Below, in pieces: positions 61,734 through 64,000 of a stretch of DNA of 64,000 nt (its first letter is position 1; every line of letters starts with the position of its first letter). The position numbers and the translations under genes are program-made. Under the pieces are notes generated by a model. That model saw nothing but the letters and a program-made list of their open reading frames with translations, searched no databases and was not told where the DNA came from. Origin of the DNA: Pleionea sediminis (GTDB lineage Bacteria > Pseudomonadota > Gammaproteobacteria > Enterobacterales > Kangiellaceae); contig NZ_SUNB01000001.1 in assembly GCF_007570825.1 (NCBI RefSeq), positions 1,674,001 to 1,738,000 on the forward strand. Direction: 5' to 3'.

Positions 61734-64000
61734 TTATTCTTCTATCGGCTGAAATAACGTTTCCCAGTCAATATCCCTTATTTTATCGATACTTTTCAAT
61801 GAGTTAGCGTAAATTTTGTCAGATAGTTGTTGTTTTTTCTTTTGCATAGCCAGTATTCGTTCTTCTACAGTTCCCCGAGTAATTAATTTATACACAAATA
61901 CCGGCTTGTCTTGTCCTATTCGGTAAGCTCGGTCACTTGCCTGGTCTTCCGCTGCTGGATTCCACCAGGGATCGGTATGAATAACGGTATCTGCCCTGGT
62001 AAGATTTAAACCCACACCGCCGGCTTTTAAGCTGATTAGGAAAACAGGGTATTTTCCTGATTGAAAGTCGTCTACCAGCTGGCCCCTATTTCCAGATTTG
62101 CCCGTTAATTTTAAGTTGGGAATATTGAGCGATTGTAATTCTTCTTCGACGATATCGAGCATTGTGGTAAACGAAGAAAAGATTAATACGTAACGACCTT
62201 CTTCAATCATTTCGGGTAAAGTGTTTGCGAGCCATTCCAGCTTTGCTGATTCATGAATATCGTGGCTCGACTCCAACTTTATCATTTTTGGGTGGCAACA
62301 TATTTGTCGTAATCTCAGTAACGCATTACTGATTAACAATTGATTTTTTCCAGACTGACTTTGCTTTAACGCCTTTTGAATTTCATTGCTCATAGACAGC
62401 CTAACAGCTTCATAGACATCCGCTTGAGCTTCTGGCATTTCGATGATACGTTCAAACTCAGTCTTTGGTGGTAGTTCTCGAGCAACTTCTGTTTTTGTCC
62501 GACGTAACATAAATGGCGCAATGCGTTTGCTGAGTTCTTTTTGACGGGTATCATCAAATTCTTTTTCAATTGGAGTGCGGAAAATTCGATTAAACTGAGC
62601 TTCACTACCCAAAAAGCCGGGCATTAAAAAATTAAATAAGCTCCATATTTCTCCTAGATGATTCTCTAAGGGGGTGCCAGTTAAACATAATCTATATTCA
62701 GAGTTAAGGCTGAAGCAACAGCGAGCAACCTTGGTTTTTGAGTTCTTTATGGCTTGAGCTTCATCGAGAATGATAGAGTGAAACAGATATTTTTTTAGAT
62801 CTTTAATATCCCTTTGAACTATTCCATAGCTGGTTACGATCACATCGTATTCGGAGAAAGACTCTAAAGATTCATGTCTTTGACTTCCATAGAATAAATG
62901 CAAGTTAAGTGACGGAGCAAACTTACTGGCTTCATTTTTCCAGTTGAATAACAAACTGGTAGGAGCAATGATTAAAGCCGGCTTTTTAAGCTGACGATTA
63001 GATTGTTCTATTAATAGCATAGTTAAGGTCTGCAGTGTTTTTCCCAGACCCATGTCATCAGCAAGAATACCGCCAAGGTGGTTGTTTTTTAAAAAGTGTA
63101 GCCAATTAACGCCTGATTTTTGATAGTCTCTGAGAGTTGCCTTTAACGTTTTAGGTAGATTCAACTCGTCGGGTTTTGCCTGGCTTAGTTGAGTTATTTT
63201 TTGTTTTAAATAATCGCTACCTTGCCATAGGTATTTTTCTTCTACTTTGGTTAACTGACTTATTCTGGGTAAGTAGGACAAAGGCAGTTTTACTCTATTC
63301 GTTTCGGTTAGTGGTTTTCGATCAAAAAGCTCCATTAACGTTAATAGAATTTGACTAACCCGAGAACCCGCCAGAGTAACTATTTCTCCAGTCTCAAGTT
63401 GAATCTGTAAATCAGACTGGTCCTTACTCGTAGGATCAATTTGGCCTTTAGCAATTGCTTTGACCAAATAGGGCATAATATTGATCGATTGATCGTTTAC
63501 TTTAATTCCGAGCTCTAGTTCAAACCAATCTTGTTGCTCGCCTAAATCAATGTACCAGTCATCAACTTCCGTCGAATTCATTTTAAATGAATCGGTAATT
63601 TCAACCTGCCAGCCACAATCAACTAATCCGGCTAGCCAAACAACGAGTTGGCTAAAGGTTATATTTAGGGCTCGATCTGCAATATCAAATTTTTGTGCGA
63701 CGGGTTCTTCATAATGACCTTTTATTGTACCGACAGTTTGAATCTGCCTTATATATTTAGCGATACTCTGTTTCTGATGTTGAGATAAATCTTTCTCGAT
63801 ATTTTTAAGAGACTCAAATGTCCATTCCGTATTAAACTGATCGACAAACCTTATTAATCCAGCATCCATCGAGTTTGGTAGACCGTTGGTCCAAGGGAAG
63901 TCAATTTGATAAGAACTAATTAGAATTTTAGGGCGTAATTCAGAGTCGCTAATTGATTTCGAATTTGAATTTCCGATGTATGAAAGAATTTGATTATTCT
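61734..64000 (-). CDS. SNF2-family DEAD/DEAH helicase, 5' end outside window
   Basis: ATP-dependent helicase/translocase of the SNF2/RapA-like group. Walker A is DDMGLGKT, DEAQ is in LDEAQAIKNSKTKVA, motif III is CLTGTPLENHLGEIWS, and the C-terminal helicase domain ends with GGVGLNLTRADTVIHTDPWWNP, DRAYRIGQ and RGTVEERIL. The frame stays open from the Met at 63869 to the window edge at 64000 with no stop, adding at least 43 codons, so the gene is partial here. Bacterial relatives are about 1000 residues or more and often have an N-terminal SWIM zinc finger, which would lie outside the window. Confidence 0.92.
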   Translation of the reverse strand, partial: NNQILSYIGNSNSKSISDSELRPKILISSYQIDFPWTNGLPNSMDAGLIRFVDQFNTEWTFESLKNIEKDLSQHQKQSIAKYIRQIQTVGTIKGHYEEPVAQKFDIADRALNITFSQLVVWLAGLVDCGWQVEITDSFKMNSTEVDDWYIDLGEQQDWFELELGIKVNDQSINIMPYLVKAIAKGQIDPTSKDQSDLQIQLETGEIVTLAGSRVSQILLTLMELFDRKPLTETNRVKLPLSYLPRISQLTKVEEKYLWQGSDYLKQKITQLSQAKPDELNLPKTLKATLRDYQKSGVNWLHFLKNNHLGGILADDMGLGKTLQTLTMLLIEQSNRQLKKPALIIAPTSLLFNWKNEASKFAPSLNLHLFYGSQRHESLESFSEYDVIVTSYGIVQRDIKDLKKYLFHSIILDEAQAIKNSKTKVARCCFSLNSEYRLCLTGTPLENHLGEIWSLFNFLMPGFLGSEAQFNRIFRTPIEKEFDDTRQKELSKRIAPFMLRRTKTEVARELPPKTEFERIIEMPEAQADVYEAVRLSMSNEIQKALKQSQSGKNQLLISNALLRLRQICCHPKMIKLESSHDIHESAKLEWLANTLPEMIEEGRYVLIFSSFTTMLDIVEEELQSLNIPNLKLTGKSGNRGQLVDDFQSGKYPVFLISLKAGGVGLNLTRADTVIHTDPWWNPAAEDQASDRAYRIGQDKPVFVYKLITRGTVEERILAMQKKKQQLSDKIYANSLKSIDKIRDIDWETLFQPIEE

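Noticed and set aside
1-64000. tRNA, rRNA, CRISPR arrays, insertion sequences, phage defence islands
   Set aside because: I looked in the gaps between genes and saw no cloverleaf, regular spaced repeats, transposase or restriction, toxin or defence genes. Small RNAs without strong structure could be missed by reading alone.

Overview
The window looks like a chromosomal segment of a low-GC (about 40% by eye) free-living, probably marine, gammaproteobacterium. Three things support this. Class I adenylate cyclase (cyaA) sits back to back with a hemCDXY operon. The order lptM-dapF-DUF484-xerC-yigB...uvrD follows the Escherichia coli cyaA region. The algZ/algR pair is upstream of hemC, as in Pseudomonas. 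Secreted proteases, TonB receptors and halogenases resemble Kangiella/Aliikangiella/Pleionea-type bacteria, but that placement is only an inference. I saw no tRNA, rRNA, CRISPR array, insertion sequence or prophage.

Layout. 0.2-7.3 kb: membrane M48 protease, SixA-type phosphatase, TspO, two small uncharacterised proteins, a sulfotransferase-like protein and an exported PQQ-type sugar dehydrogenase. 7.3-10.6 kb: a lipoprotein and a large secreted M6 metalloprotease that share a domain. 10.8-24.9 kb: housekeeping genes, including a tyrosine phosphatase, ICMT-like methyltransferase, PPK2, a coiled-coil protein, a PlsC-type acyltransferase, arginine decarboxylase, UbiK, NhaC and PutP-type sodium transporters, and an overlapping chain of ABC-F, yheV, hpt and an 88-aa protein.

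25.2-37.3 kb is the main accessory region. It holds two large TonB-dependent receptors, then (same strand) a sulfotransferase-like protein and two tandem flavin-dependent halogenases, with an exported S9 peptidase running convergently. I read it as an uptake/modification locus for an unknown, possibly peptidic or aromatic, substrate.

37.5-45.8 kb (minus strand): a degenerate-GGDEF protein, algZ, algR, hemC, hemD, hemX, hemY and rimO. 46.0-52.1 kb (plus strand): cyaA, a 43-codon lptM, dapF, DUF484, xerC and yigB. Between yigB and uvrD lies an inserted minus-strand block: a small exported protein, an aldehyde dehydrogenase, a D-2-hydroxyacid dehydrogenase and a hydratase-fold protein with a signal peptide. 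After uvrD come a 710-aa lipoprotein whose C-terminus is a type IV pilin-like domain, an exported beta-rich protein, and a SNF2-type helicase cut by the window edge.

Most worth following up are the halogenase/TonB receptor/sulfotransferase locus, the lipoprotein-pilin fusion, and the lipoprotein that carries a copy of its neighbour protease's N-terminal domain.
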